64,000 nucleotides of DNA. Origin: Streptomonospora alba (GTDB taxonomy: Bacteria > Actinomycetota > Actinomycetes > Streptosporangiales > Streptosporangiaceae). Positions 8,063 to 17,084 of the stretch are shown piece by piece; position 1 is the first letter of the stretch; each line of letters starts with the position of its first letter. The translations under genes and the position numbers were made by a program. The notes beneath the pieces were generated by a model. That model saw only the letters and a program-made list of their open reading frames with translations, had not been told where the DNA came from and searched no databases. Location: contig NZ_JROO01000045.1 in assembly GCF_000826685.1 (NCBI RefSeq), positions 62,001 to 126,000 on the forward strand, given 5' to 3'.

Positions 8063-8920
8063 GTGAGCAACGGCATGGCCAGCCAGCACAGCAGTGAGCA
8101 CGACAGCGGAGCCGGCAGCGGGGCCGTCGTGTTCGTCGGCGCCGGTCCCGGCGCCGCGGATTTGCTCACCGTCCGCGCTGTACGCGCCATCGCCGCCGCC
8201 GACGTGGTGATCTGGGCGGCCAGCCTGGTGCACGAGGACGTGCTCGAACACGTCGGCCCCGGCGCCGAGGTCGTCGACTCGGCCAAGCTGCCCATGGAAG
8301 GCGTGCTGCCTTACTACCGCCGCGCCGCCGAGGAAGGCCTGCGCATCGCGCGCATCCACTCCGGCGACCCCGCGTTGTGGGGTGCCGTGCAGGAGCAGGT
8401 GGAGGTCTGCGCCGACCTCGGGCTGGAGGTCGAGATCATCCCGGGCGTCTCGGCCTTCAGTGCGGTCGCCGCGATCGCCCAGCGCGAGCTCACCGTCCCC
8501 GAGGTCGCCCAGTCGGTGGTGCTGACCCGGCTAGGGGGAGGCAAGACCCCCATGCCCGAGGGCGAGGAGGTCCGCGAGTTCGCCCGGCACGGCACCACCA
8601 TGGCGCTGTTCCTCTCGGCGGCGCGCTCGGGCCGGCTGCAGGAGGAGCTGCTCGAGGGCGGCTATGCGCCCGAGACGCCCTGCATCATCGCCTACCAGGC
8701 CACCTGGCCCGAGGAGCTGATCGTGCACTGCGAGCTGGGCGAACTGGAGGCCACCGTCAAGGAGCACCGGCTGTGGAAGCACACGCTGGTGCTGGTGGGG
8801 CCCGCTCTCAACGCCGGGGGTACCCGGTCGCACCTGTACCACCCCGGCCACTTCCACACCCACCGCCGGGCCGACCGCGAGGCGCGTCGGCAACTGCGCG
8901 AGGCGCGCCGAGGAGCATGA
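8063..8920 (+). CDS. cobM: Precorrin-4/cobalt-precorrin-4 C11-methyltransferase
   Basis: The 285-residue protein is a tetrapyrrole methylase with VFVGAGPGAADLLT near residue 23, the HSGDPALWGA loop, and the EIIPGVSAFSA block, the pattern of CobM/CbiF, which adds the C11 methyl group. The last 35 residues form a charged His/Arg-rich tail beyond the usual domain. The GTG at 8063 is used, but its AGAGG site is very close; an ATG at 8075 is an equally good start. The gap from cobI is 115 bp, and cbiD follows after 4 nt, so the genes are very probably co-transcribed. Confidence 0.93.
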   Translation: MSNGMASQHSSEHDSGAGSGAVVFVGAGPGAADLLTVRAVRAIAAADVVIWAASLVHEDVLEHVGPGAEVVDSAKLPMEGVLPYYRRAAEEGLRIARIHSGDPALWGAVQEQVEVCADLGLEVEIIPGVSAFSAVAAIAQRELTVPEVAQSVVLTRLGGGKTPMPEGEEVREFARHGTTMALFLSAARSGRLQEELLEGGYAPETPCIIAYQATWPEELIVHCELGELEATVKEHRLWKHTLVLVGPALNAGGTRSHLYHPGHFHTHRRADREARRQLREARRGA

Positions 8921-8924
8921 GGAC

Positions 8925-10118
8925 GTGACCGACAGTCCGCGGGACCGGCGCGAGGCCGAGGGAGGCCCCGCGCCCGGCGCAGACGAGGAGCCGGAGCCGC
9001 GCGAACCCGACCTGCCGCGCACCATGAAGGTGCGGCAGAAGGCGCTGCGCACCGGCTGGACCACAGGCACGTGCGCCTCGGCCGCCGCCAAGGCGGCCGC
9101 CGAGGCGCTGGCCACCGGGCGCCCGGCGGAGGTCGCCGAGGTGGCGCTGCCTTCGGGGCAGCGCGTGGCCTTCGCCACCGAGCGCTGCGCGCTGGTCGGG
9201 CCGGACCGCGCCGAGGCGGTGGTGGTCAAGGACGCCGGCGACGATCCCGACGTCACCGACGGCGCGCACGTCACCGCCACCGTCACACGGCGGGGCGAGC
9301 CAGGCGTCGAGTTGGACGGCGGCGTCGGGGTCGGCGTGGTCACCCGCCCCGGCCTGGGACTGGAGCTGGGCGGGCCCGCCATCAACCCGGTGCCCGCGCA
9401 GATGATCCAGCAGGCCGTGGGCGAGGCGGTCGACACCGAGAGCCGGGGCCTGCGGGTGGTGATCAGCGTGCCCGAGGGCGAGAAGATGGCGCGCAAGACC
9501 ACCAACGCCAGGCTGGGTATCATCGGCGGGATCTCCATCCTGGGCACGACCGGAGTGGTGCGGCCCTTCTCCACCGCCTCCTGGCGCGCCAGCGTCGAGC
9601 AGGCTGTGTCGGTGATGGCGGCCCAGGGCGAGGACACGCTTGTGCTGTGCACCGGCGGGCGCACCGAGAAGGGCGCCACACTGCGCCATCCCGACCTGCC
9701 GCAGGTGTGCTTCGTCGAGGTCGGCGACTTCACCGGCGCCGCGCTGCGCCGCGCACTCGAGTACGGCCTGCGGCGCGTGGTGTTCGTCGGCATGGCGGGC
9801 AAGCTCACCAAGCTCGCCTCGGGCGTGCTGATGACCCACTACACCCGCTCCAAGGTCTCCACCGAGCTGCTGGGCGAGATCACCCGACGGGTCGGCGGGG
9901 GAGAGGACGCCGCCGCCGAGGTCGACGCCGCCAACACCGGCCGCCACGCCTATGAGATCTGGGAGCGCGAGGGCCTGCTGGAGGCGGCGGGCGCCGAGCT
10001 GTGCCGCCGCGTCGCCGGGGTGCTCACCCGCTTCAGCGAAGGCGCCCTGGACGTGGAGGCGGCGATGGTCGACTTCACGGGCCGGCGGGTGGTCGCCGCC
10101 TATCCGGAGCGCCCATGA
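8925..10118 (+). CDS. cbiD: Cobalt-precorrin-5B C1-methyltransferase
   Basis: The 397-residue protein shows the CbiD signature LRTGWTTGTCASAAAKAA near residue 42, the GIIGGISILGTTG block near 200, and a GMAGKLTKLA stretch near 290. CbiD methylates C1 in the cobalt-early (anaerobic) pathway, so its presence rather than CobF is diagnostic for the route. An acidic disordered extension of about 35 residues precedes the domain. The GTG start lies 4 nt after cobM, and the stop overlaps the next gene as ATGA. Confidence 0.94.
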   Translation: MTDSPRDRREAEGGPAPGADEEPEPREPDLPRTMKVRQKALRTGWTTGTCASAAAKAAAEALATGRPAEVAEVALPSGQRVAFATERCALVGPDRAEAVVVKDAGDDPDVTDGAHVTATVTRRGEPGVELDGGVGVGVVTRPGLGLELGGPAINPVPAQMIQQAVGEAVDTESRGLRVVISVPEGEKMARKTTNARLGIIGGISILGTTGVVRPFSTASWRASVEQAVSVMAAQGEDTLVLCTGGRTEKGATLRHPDLPQVCFVEVGDFTGAALRRALEYGLRRVVFVGMAGKLTKLASGVLMTHYTRSKVSTELLGEITRRVGGGEDAAAEVDAANTGRHAYEIWEREGLLEAAGAELCRRVAGVLTRFSEGALDVEAAMVDFTGRRVVAAYPERP

Positions 10119-10651
10119 GCGCGAAGCACACCGGCCCCGCCCGGTCGGTCGGGCCCGACGCCGCTCTGGAAGGCTTGGCCGGTATGGACGACACCGAGAT
10201 CCGCCGGGCACGGGCCGAGGACGTCGAAGCGCTCGTCGCCTTGCTCGCCGACGACGTGCGCGGCGCCGAACGCGAGACGCCCGGCGACCTCGCCCCCTAC
10301 CGCGAGGCCTTCGCCCGGATCGACGCCGACCCGCGGACGCTGCTGGCCGTGGCGGTAGGCGGCACCACCGTGGTGGGCACGCTGCAGCTGACCTTCCTGG
10401 ACGGCATGTCCCACCGCGGCGGCACGCGCGCGCAGGTCGAGGCTGTGCGGGTGGCGGCCGCCGAACGCGGTCGCGGGTTGGGCAGCCGCATGCTGGCCTG
10501 GGCGGTCGAGCAGGCGCGCTCCCATGGCTGCCGCATGGTGCAGCTGACATCGGACGCCGCCCGCGCCGACGCGCACCGCTTCTATACCCGGCTCGGTTTC
10601 GTCGCCTCCCACACCGGCTTCAAGCTGGCGCTGGAGGACCCGCGCGGATGA
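10115..10651 (+). CDS. GNAT acetyltransferase embedded between cbiD and cobL
   Basis: The 178-residue protein has the GNAT core: a VEAVRVAAAERGRGLGSRML acetyl-CoA-binding segment near residue 110 and the late ADAHRFYTRLGF block near 150. The first 25 residues look disordered. The gene overlaps cbiD upstream (ATGA at 10115) and cobL downstream (ATGA at 10648), so it is translationally coupled on both sides within a corrin-ring operon. No cobalamin step is known to need a GNAT; a role in self-protection, protein modification or corrinoid tailoring is speculation. It could be a passenger gene. Confidence 0.88.
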   Translation: MSAKHTGPARSVGPDAALEGLAGMDDTEIRRARAEDVEALVALLADDVRGAERETPGDLAPYREAFARIDADPRTLLAVAVGGTTVVGTLQLTFLDGMSHRGGTRAQVEAVRVAAAERGRGLGSRMLAWAVEQARSHGCRMVQLTSDAARADAHRFYTRLGFVASHTGFKLALEDPRG

Positions 10652-11880
10652 TCACCGTCATCGGACTGGACGGCGGCCCCCTGCCGCGGCGGGCCGCCGC
10701 GGCGCTGTCGGCGGCGGTGTGCGTGGCCGGCGCCGCCCGCCACCTGGAGGCCGCCGCCGGGCACATCGCCGACGGTGCCGAGCGCGTGCCCATCGGCGAC
10801 CTGGGGGCCGCCCTCGACGCAGTCGTCGCGGCGGGCGGACCCGCCGCGGTGCTGGCCTCGGGCGACCCCGGCTTCTTCGGCGTCCTGCGCAGCCTGCGGA
10901 CCCGCGGCGCCGACCCCGCGGTGGTGCCCGCCGCCACCTCGGTCGCCACCGCCTTCGCCCGCATCGGCCTGCCCTGGGACGACGCCGTGGTGGTCTCGGC
11001 ACACGGGCGCAGCGACTCCGGGCGCGGCGTGCGGCGGGCACTGGCCGCCGCGCTCGCCCACCCCAAGGCCGCCGTGCTCACCGCGCCCGGACGCGCGGGG
11101 CCCGACGCGTTCCTGCCCGAACTGCTGCGCGCCGGACGCCGGGTGCACGTCGCCCAGCGGCTCGGCACGGACGACGAAGACGTGGTCACCCTCGCTCCGG
11201 GCCAAGAGGTGCCCCAGCGCACGTGGGCGGACCCCAACGTGGTGCTGGCCGTGGATCCCGACCGCGCCCTCGCCCCCGCCATGGCCTGGATGCCCGGCCA
11301 CCAGGGCGCGCCGCCGGACTGGGCGCTGCCCGCGGAGTCCTTCGAGCACCGCGCCTCGCTGATCACCAAGCCCGAGGTCCGCGCGCTCGCGCTCGCCCGG
11401 CTGGCGCCCCGGCCCGGCACCGTCGTATGGGACGTCGGCGCCGGCAGCGGATCGGTCGCCGTGGAGTGCGCCAGATTCGGCGCCCGCGCAGTCGCCTTCG
11501 AACGCGCCCCCGACGACTGCGAGCGCATCCGCGCCAACGCGCGCGCCCACGGAGTCGCGGTCGAGGTGCATCAGGGGGAGGCCGCCGCCAACCTCGACGC
11601 CGCCGCCGCGCGCCTGGCCCCCGACGCCGCGTTCATCGGCGGTGGGGACGACGCCGTCGCCTCCGCGGTCCTGGCCCGGCGCCCCGAACGCGTCGTCGTC
11701 GCGCTCGCCTCACTCGACCGCGTCCGGCCCCTGCACGACATGCTCGCCGCTGCCGGCTACGCCCCCGACGGCACCCAGATGCAGGCCTCCCGGCTGTCCG
11801 GTCTGCCCAACGGGTCGCTGCGCCTGGCCGCCGCCAATCCGGTGACCCTCCTGTGGGGCACCCGCACTCCATCCGCCTGA
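10648..11880 (+). CDS. cobL: Precorrin-6Y C5,15-methyltransferase/decarboxylase (CbiE-CbiT fusion)
   Basis: The 410-residue protein fuses an N-terminal CbiE tetrapyrrole methylase (VITVIGLDG start; ASGDPGFFG loop near residue 71) to a C-terminal CbiT Rossmann methyltransferase with the SAM motif VWDVGAGSGSVA near residue 259. The enzyme methylates C5 and C15 and decarboxylates the acetate side chain of ring C. It is coupled to the upstream GNAT gene by ATGA and followed after 39 nt by the cbiG/cobJ fusion. The two-domain order matches aerobic-type CobL and is common in actinobacteria. Confidence 0.93.
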   Translation: MITVIGLDGGPLPRRAAAALSAAVCVAGAARHLEAAAGHIADGAERVPIGDLGAALDAVVAAGGPAAVLASGDPGFFGVLRSLRTRGADPAVVPAATSVATAFARIGLPWDDAVVVSAHGRSDSGRGVRRALAAALAHPKAAVLTAPGRAGPDAFLPELLRAGRRVHVAQRLGTDDEDVVTLAPGQEVPQRTWADPNVVLAVDPDRALAPAMAWMPGHQGAPPDWALPAESFEHRASLITKPEVRALALARLAPRPGTVVWDVGAGSGSVAVECARFGARAVAFERAPDDCERIRANARAHGVAVEVHQGEAAANLDAAAARLAPDAAFIGGGDDAVASAVLARRPERVVVALASLDRVRPLHDMLAAAGYAPDGTQMQASRLSGLPNGSLRLAAANPVTLLWGTRTPSA

Positions 11881-11919
11881 TCCCCGATCCCCTCCATGCC
11901 CTCGACCGGAAAGGCACAG

Positions 11920-13692
11920 ATGTCCGAAAGCGGCGCCATCGGCGTCATCGCCGTGACCGAGCGCGGCCGCAGCGCGGCCGACCGCCTGCAGTCGGCTTGG
12001 CCCGACCGGGTCCGCACGTTCACCGGGGAGCGCGCGGGCGAGGAGCTGCGCAGCGCCTTCGCCGAATGCGGCGCCGTGGTGGCCTTCCTGGCCGTGGGCG
12101 CCGCGGTGCGCGCGCTGGCGCCGGTGCTCGGCGACAAGCACGCCGACCCGCCGGTCGTCTGTGTCGACGAGGCGCTGCAGCACGCCGTCGCCGTCCTGGG
12201 CGGCCACCACGGCGGCAACGCCCTCGCTGCGGAGGTCGCGGGCGTCCTGGGGGCCGCTCCGGTCATCACGACCGCCAGCGACGCCGCATCGGCGGCGCCG
12301 CTCGACTCCTACGGCGCCGACCTCGGCTTCACCGTTGCCGACACCGCGCCTCTGGCGCCCGTCGGCGCGGCCCTGCTGTCGGGGCGGCCGGTGCGCCTGG
12401 AGTACGACCAGGTCTGGCCTCTGCCTCCGCTCGCGCCCGGCGCATCCGCCCAGACGCCGCCGGAGTCGGCGGCGGCGCTGCTGCGTGTCACCGACTGTGC
12501 CGTGCAGCGGTCCGGCGACCAGCAGGTGCCGACCGTGACCTACCACCCGCCCTCGCTGGTGGTGGGCGTCGGATCGGCGCGCGGGGCCGCCGCCGAGGAG
12601 ATCGGCGGGCTGATCGACACCGCACTGGCCGAGGCGGGGCTGGCTCCGCAGTCGGTGCGGACCCTGGCGACCGTGGACGTCAAGGCCGACGAGGAGGGCA
12701 TCCTGCGCGCGGCCGAGGAGCGCGGCTGGCAGGTGCGGGTCCTGCCCGCAGCCGAGTTGGCGGAGGTGGAGGTGCCCAACCCCAGCGACGTCGTGCGCGC
12801 CGAGATCGGCACCCCCAGTGTCGCCGAGGCCGCCGCCCTGCGTGCCGCGGGACAGGACGGCCGCCGGGCCGAACTGGCGGTCGCCAAGCGCAAGTCCGCC
12901 AACGCCACCGCGGCCGTGGCGCGCCTGCACCCCCGCGGCCGCCTCGCCCTGGTCGGCCTGGGCCCCGGCGCCCGCGACCTGACGGCCCCGCGCGCCCTCG
13001 CCGAGCTGCACCGCGCCTCGGTCGTGGTGGGTCTGGACCAGTACCTGGACCAGGTGCGCGACCTGCTGCGGCGGGGCACCCGCGTGGTGGCCAGCGGTTT
13101 GGGACAGGAGGAGGAGCGTGCCCGCACCGCCGTCGCCGAAGCGCAGCAGGGCGCGGCCGTGGCGCTGATCGGTTCGGGCGACGCCGGTGTCTACGCGATG
13201 GCCAGCCCTGCACTGGACTTCGCCGGCGACGACATCGACGTCGTGGGCGTGCCCGGAATCACCGCGGCCGTCGCCGCGGCGCACCGGCTCGGCGCCCCGT
13301 TGGGCCACGACCACGCCTACATCTCCCTGTCGAACCTGCACACACCGTGGGAAGCCATCGAGCGCCGCCTGCACGCCGCAGCCGAAGGCGACTTCACCGT
13401 GTGCTTCTACAACCCGCGCAGCCGCCGCCGCGCGTGGCAGCTGCCCGAGGCCCTGCGCATCCTCGGCGAGCACCGCCCGCCCGACACCCCGGTGGGCTAT
13501 GTCCGAAACGCGGCCCGCGACGACGAGCGCGCCGTGGTGACGACGCTGGAGGCGATGCTGAACGGCGGCGCCGAGGACGTCGACATGTACACCGTGGTCC
13601 TGGTCGGCAGTTCGGCCAGCCGCACCGTGGCCGGAAGGTTCGTCACCCCGCGCGGCTACACCTGGAACAGTGCCGCGGAGACCGTGCCGTAG
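11920..13692 (+). CDS. cobJ: CbiG-CobJ/CbiH fusion: ring-contraction methyltransferase
   Basis: The 590-residue protein has an N-terminal CbiG part (residues 1 to about 330; GAVVAFLAVGAAVRA near 50, VVCVDE near 83, GGHHGGNALA near 100) and a C-terminal CobJ/CbiH methylase (LALVGLGPGARDLTAPRA near 345, GSGDAGVYAMA near 420, VVGVPGITAAVAAA near 440). CbiG opens the lactone and releases acetaldehyde while CbiH methylates C17 during ring contraction. The ATG at 11920 is preferred because GGAAAGG lies 5 nt upstream; an ATG 8 codons earlier lacks a site. Last cobalamin gene of its operon. Confidence 0.93.
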   Translation: MSESGAIGVIAVTERGRSAADRLQSAWPDRVRTFTGERAGEELRSAFAECGAVVAFLAVGAAVRALAPVLGDKHADPPVVCVDEALQHAVAVLGGHHGGNALAAEVAGVLGAAPVITTASDAASAAPLDSYGADLGFTVADTAPLAPVGAALLSGRPVRLEYDQVWPLPPLAPGASAQTPPESAAALLRVTDCAVQRSGDQQVPTVTYHPPSLVVGVGSARGAAAEEIGGLIDTALAEAGLAPQSVRTLATVDVKADEEGILRAAEERGWQVRVLPAAELAEVEVPNPSDVVRAEIGTPSVAEAAALRAAGQDGRRAELAVAKRKSANATAAVARLHPRGRLALVGLGPGARDLTAPRALAELHRASVVVGLDQYLDQVRDLLRRGTRVVASGLGQEEERARTAVAEAQQGAAVALIGSGDAGVYAMASPALDFAGDDIDVVGVPGITAAVAAAHRLGAPLGHDHAYISLSNLHTPWEAIERRLHAAAEGDFTVCFYNPRSRRRAWQLPEALRILGEHRPPDTPVGYVRNAARDDERAVVTTLEAMLNGGAEDVDMYTVVLVGSSASRTVAGRFVTPRGYTWNSAAETVP

Positions 13693-13778
13693 CCCCGCCC
13701 GGAACCGCCGTCTCCCTTACGCTGAGAGCTCCGCCCTCGGGCGGCCACGGCCTGCAACACCGTCGGAGGAGAAGCGCC

Positions 13779-14117
13779 ATGGCCACCACACCCCCCGCCC
13801 GCACCACCGACCTGCGCGACGAGATCGCCACCGCGATCTCCGCCGGACGCGAACTCGGCCCGGAGTTCGACACCGAGGTCGCCGACTCGCTGGCCACGCG
13901 CATGGAATCGGAGACCGCACCGAAGGCAGAAGGAGAGTATGAGCGGCCCGGCTCCGCCACGCGCAGCGCACGGACGCTCAAGGTCGCCGGGTGGGGCACG
14001 CTTGGTATCGCCGTCGCCGCCTGGGCGGCCGAGTCCGCCCCCGAGGCACTGCCGCCGTGGGGACTCCTCGCCGTGGTCGCGATCGTGCTGCACGTGGTGC
14101 GAACCTGGCGGTCCTGA
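13779..14117 (+). CDS. Small conserved actinobacterial membrane protein, function unknown
   Basis: The 112-residue protein has a polar N-terminal half with a RDEIATAISAGRELGPEF helix, as in many short actinobacterial membrane proteins, and two hydrophobic segments near residues 70-85 and 92-107, predicting a hairpin with the N-terminus in the cytoplasm. A GGAGGAGAAG ribosome site ends 6 nt before the ATG. It lies 86 bp after the cbiG/cobJ gene. No enzymatic motif is visible, and a link to cobalamin rests on position only. Confidence 0.75.
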   Translation: MATTPPARTTDLRDEIATAISAGRELGPEFDTEVADSLATRMESETAPKAEGEYERPGSATRSARTLKVAGWGTLGIAVAAWAAESAPEALPPWGLLAVVAIVLHVVRTWRS

Positions 14118-14282
14118 CCCGCCACCCGGCGTGGGGCCTCCCTTGCACGATGCACCCCCGCCCGCCCAGCCGTCGGGGGATGCCCCATTCCCGCCCGGGA
14201 AACCCACGCGGGTGGGCTGCGGCGGGTGCCTGGCGTTGAGGCGGGTATCGGGTCCGAGGCGCGGCGCGCAGCCTGCGCCGAA

Positions 14283-15155
14283 CTACCCCTCCGCCCCGCC
14301 CAGCAGCCGCGCCGCCTCCTCGGGGGTGGCGGGGTCAGGGGAGCCGGGGGCCAGGAGCCCCGCCGCGCGCAGCGCCCGCCCGGCCGCAGGCGCCCAGGCC
14401 GGACGCAGGCGGGCGGCGGCGAGGAGGGCGGGGTCGGCCAGCACCTCGCGGGCCTCACCGGCGGCGAGCAGGCCGCGGTTCAGCAGCAGTACGGTGTCGG
14501 CCCACCGGTAGGCCAGGTCCACGTCGTGGGTGGAGACCACCAGGGTGGTGCCCGCCGCGCGCAGTCCCTCCAGCGTCTCCACCAGCGACTCCACCCCCTC
14601 GGGGTCCAGGCCGGCGGTGGGCTCGTCCAGCACCAGCACCGAGGGCCGCATCGCCAGGGCTCCCGCCAGCACCACGCGCTTGCGCTGGCCGTAGGAGAGG
14701 AGGTGGGTGGGCTGCTCCGCCAGCTCGGTGATCTCCAGCGCCTCCAGTGCCCAGGCCACCCGCTCGCGTGCGGCGTCGGCGGCCAGCCCCAGGTTCATCG
14801 GGCCGAAGGAGACGTCCTGGCTGACGCTGGCGGAGAACAGCTGGTCGTCGGGGTCCTGGAAGACCAGCTGCACCCGGCGCCGCAGCTCGTTGAGCGCACG
14901 GCGGCCGCGCCGCACCCGCTCGCCGCCGACGTAGATCTCGCCTGCGTCGGGGGTGAGGCTGCCGGAGAGCAGCCGCAGCAGAGTCGTCTTCCCGCCCCCG
15001 TTGGGGCCGAGCACACCCACCACCCCGCCCTGGGCGATGCGCACGTCCAACCCGGTGAAGACCGGCGCGGTGTCGGGGTAGCCGAACGTGAGCCCGCGCC
15101 CGGCGAGCGCGGCGGGCGGTGCGGCGGTGGCGTCGCCGTCGGCGGCGGTGGTCAC
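14283..15155 (-). CDS. cbiO: Cobalt ECF transporter ATPase
   Basis: The 290-residue protein is an ABC ATPase with Walker A GPNGGGKTT near residue 54, the LLSYGQRKRV signature and Walker B LVLDEPTAGLDP. The LSYGQ variant of the signature is typical of CbiO/EcfA proteins. It powers the CbiMNQO cobalt importer at the cytoplasmic face. The first 20 residues are Ala-rich, and the last 60 form an Ala/Pro-rich extension beyond the ATPase domain. The GTG start overlaps the cbiQ stop as GTGA. It is the final gene of the minus-strand transporter operon. Confidence 0.93.
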   Translation of the reverse strand: MTTAADGDATAAPPAALAGRGLTFGYPDTAPVFTGLDVRIAQGGVVGVLGPNGGGKTTLLRLLSGSLTPDAGEIYVGGERVRRGRRALNELRRRVQLVFQDPDDQLFSASVSQDVSFGPMNLGLAADAARERVAWALEALEITELAEQPTHLLSYGQRKRVVLAGALAMRPSVLVLDEPTAGLDPEGVESLVETLEGLRAAGTTLVVSTHDVDLAYRWADTVLLLNRGLLAAGEAREVLADPALLAAARLRPAWAPAAGRALRAAGLLAPGSPDPATPEEAARLLGGAEG

Positions 15156-15907
15156 AGGCCTGCTCCTAGAAACATGTAGCTCACGGTCGCCGCGGCCACC
15201 AGCACCGAAGGCAGGGCGGCGGCGGACACGGCGGCGGGCCGCAGGGACAGCTCATCGACGAGGACGGTCAGTTCGCCGGTGTAGCCGCGGCACTCCAAGC
15301 CGCGCTGCATCCGCTGCGCGCGGTCGTAGGAGCGTACGAACAGCGCCGCGCCCAGCGCACCGACCGAGCGCACCCAGGCGCGCCGGTGGCTATAGCCCAG
15401 CCGTCCCGCCTGGGCCGTCTGGATGCGGTGGGCGCTGTCCAGGGTCACGAACAGCATCCGGTAGATCAGGGCCACCGTCTCCACCAGGGCGGCGGGCAGC
15501 CCGATGCGGGTCAGCCGCGGCAGCAGGTCTGCCAGCGGTGTAGTGAGGGCGAACAGCAACTGGCAGCACACCGCCGCCGCGGCCCGCCCGATGATCTCGG
15601 CGGCCCGGGCGGGCCCGTCGGGGTCGAAAGCGATCGCGCCCTGCGGGCCCCCGACGGTCACCAGCAGCGTCAGCGAGCCGGTCAGGATGAACAGCAGCGG
15701 CCCCCAGGCCGCACGGGCGAAGGCCCGCGGCGACACCCGTGCCGGCCCGAGGGCCGCAGTGAGGGCGACCGCCGCCACCAGCGGCGCGGCCGGCCAGGTG
15801 GGCAGGGCCAGCGCGCACACCAGCAGTCCCCCGAAGAAGACGCCCTTGACGGCGGGGTGGACCCGTCGCCAAGGGCTGGCGTAGGCGGCGGCGTCGATGG
15901 CCAGCAC
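15152..15907 (-). CDS. cbiQ: Cobalt ECF transporter T component
   Basis: The 251-residue integral membrane protein begins with the typical IDAAAYASPWRRVHPAVK segment and has several hydrophobic helices, followed by the cytoplasmic coupling region with an AQRMQRGLECRGYTG block (the charged motif that contacts CbiO). It scaffolds the ECF transporter between CbiM and CbiO. The GTG at 15907, 7 nt after the cbiN stop, fits family alignment. The longer upstream frame is cbiN read in another phase and gives an Arg/Pro-rich artefact. Confidence 0.9.
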   Translation of the reverse strand: MLAIDAAAYASPWRRVHPAVKGVFFGGLLVCALALPTWPAAPLVAAVALTAALGPARVSPRAFARAAWGPLLFILTGSLTLLVTVGGPQGAIAFDPDGPARAAEIIGRAAAAVCCQLLFALTTPLADLLPRLTRIGLPAALVETVALIYRMLFVTLDSAHRIQTAQAGRLGYSHRRAWVRSVGALGAALFVRSYDRAQRMQRGLECRGYTGELTVLVDELSLRPAAVSAAALPSVLVAAATVSYMFLGAGL

Positions 15908-15914
15908 GCGGTTA

Positions 15915-16325
15915 CTACCGTTCGGCCGGGCCGGACTCCGCTTCGGCGGTGCCGGCCGCCGGAGGCTCGGCCCCCGCGCCCAGGTCGGCCGACGTCGGGC
16001 TCTCGGCGTCCGGGGACGGCGGGGCCGGGGCGGCGCCGAGCTTGTTGCGGGTCCGGACAACACCGAAGTAGTAGCCGATGATCCCGGCACCGATCGCGGC
16101 CTGCAGCGCGAAGATGCCCGATTCGATTTCGGAGGACGGGGGTTCGTAGATCGAGGCGAACCACGGCTCGTAACCGCCGTCGATCTCGGTGACCGTCTCC
16201 TTGGCCTGGGCGTCGGCACCGGCGAAGGGCTCTTCGAGGTGGCTGCCCGAACCGATGAGCAGGGGCAGCACGGCGATCAGCGCGGCCGCGGCGATCAGCA
16301 GCCAGGTGGTCGAGGTCTTCGGCAC
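15915..16325 (-). CDS. cbiN: Cobalt transporter accessory subunit
   Basis: The 136-residue protein has one transmembrane helix near the N-terminus (residues 8-25), a short extracytoplasmic loop with the FAGADAQAKETV and YEPWF segments, and a second helix around residues 70-90. It resembles CbiN, which is needed for metal loading by CbiM. The last 40 residues are an Ala/Pro/Glu-rich tail not usual in the family. A GTG start lies 3 nt after the cbiM stop. Confidence 0.9.
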   Translation of the reverse strand: MPKTSTTWLLIAAAALIAVLPLLIGSGSHLEEPFAGADAQAKETVTEIDGGYEPWFASIYEPPSSEIESGIFALQAAIGAGIIGYYFGVVRTRNKLGAAPAPPSPDAESPTSADLGAGAEPPAAGTAEAESGPAER

Positions 16326-16328
16326 GTC

Positions 16329-17066
16329 TCAGCCCGCCTTCTCTTCGCTCGCGTCGGTGGCCTGTCCGGCGGCCGGAGCGGCGCTGTTGCGCCGCAGCAC
16401 GCCCAGCCGGCGCAGCTGATCGGGGTTGACCCGGCTCAGCAGCCGCACGATCACCACGGTGATCAGGCCCTCGATGATCGCCAGCGGGATCTGGGTGACC
16501 GAGAAGATCCCGGCGAACTTCGCGAAGGAGCCGAAGAACCCGGACGCGGGGTCGGGGAAGGCCAGGGCCAGTTGGACGCTGGTCACGGTGTAGGTGGCCA
16601 GGCTGCCCAGCGCGGCGGCGCAGAACACCGCTCCGCCCAACGAGGTCTGCTCGTCGAGAGAGGCGGTGGCCGAACGGACGAGCTTGTAGGCGCCGTAGGC
16701 CACCCACGGGCCCACCACCGCCATGGAGAACACGTTGGCGCCGAGCGAGGTCAGCCCGCCGTGGGCCAGCAGCAGCGCTTGGAACAGCAGGGTGATCGAG
16801 CCCAGCGCGGCCATCACCGGAGGGCGGAACAGCACCGCGCCCAGGCCGGCTCCGGTGGGGTGGGAGCAGCTTCCGCTGACCGAGGGGATCTTCAGCGCCG
16901 ACAGCACGAAGCAGAATGCTCCGGCGGCGCCGACCAGCAGCTTGGCGTCGGGATCGGCGCGGACGGCCTGTGTGAGCGAACGGACGCCGTGTGCGACGAA
17001 AGGCGCCGCGACGGCGGTCCAGGCAGCTGCGTGCTGCCAGGGCAAATAGCCTTCAGCGATATGCAT
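16329..17066 (-). CDS. cbiM: Cobalt ECF transporter substrate-specificity subunit
   Basis: The 245-residue membrane protein starts with [10 protein letters not shown]. In the CbiM/NikM family the extreme N-terminus, including His2, coordinates the metal, so the start must be the ATG at 17066. A conserved [14 protein letters not shown] loop carries the further metal-binding histidine, and seven or so hydrophobic helices follow. The frame stays open upstream to 17240, but that stretch is Ala/Gly/Lys-rich and coincides exactly with a cobalamin riboswitch, so it is not protein. First gene of cbiMNQO. Confidence 0.94.
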   Translation of the reverse strand: MHIAEGYLPWQHAAAWTAVAAPFVAHGVRSLTQAVRADPDAKLLVGAAGAFCFVLSALKIPSVSGSCSHPTGAGLGAVLFRPPVMAALGSITLLFQALLLAHGGLTSLGANVFSMAVVGPWVAYGAYKLVRSATASLDEQTSLGGAVFCAAALGSLATYTVTSVQLALAFPDPASGFFGSFAKFAGIFSVTQIPLAIIEGLITVVIVRLLSRVNPDQLRRLGVLRRNSAAPAAGQATDASEEKAG

Positions 17067-17084
17067 GTCGGGGGACCCAACTTC

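Noticed and set aside
15908-16219. 104-residue N-terminal extension of CbiQ
   Set aside because: It is cbiN read in another frame and gives an Arg/Pro/Ser-rich sequence unlike any CbiQ.
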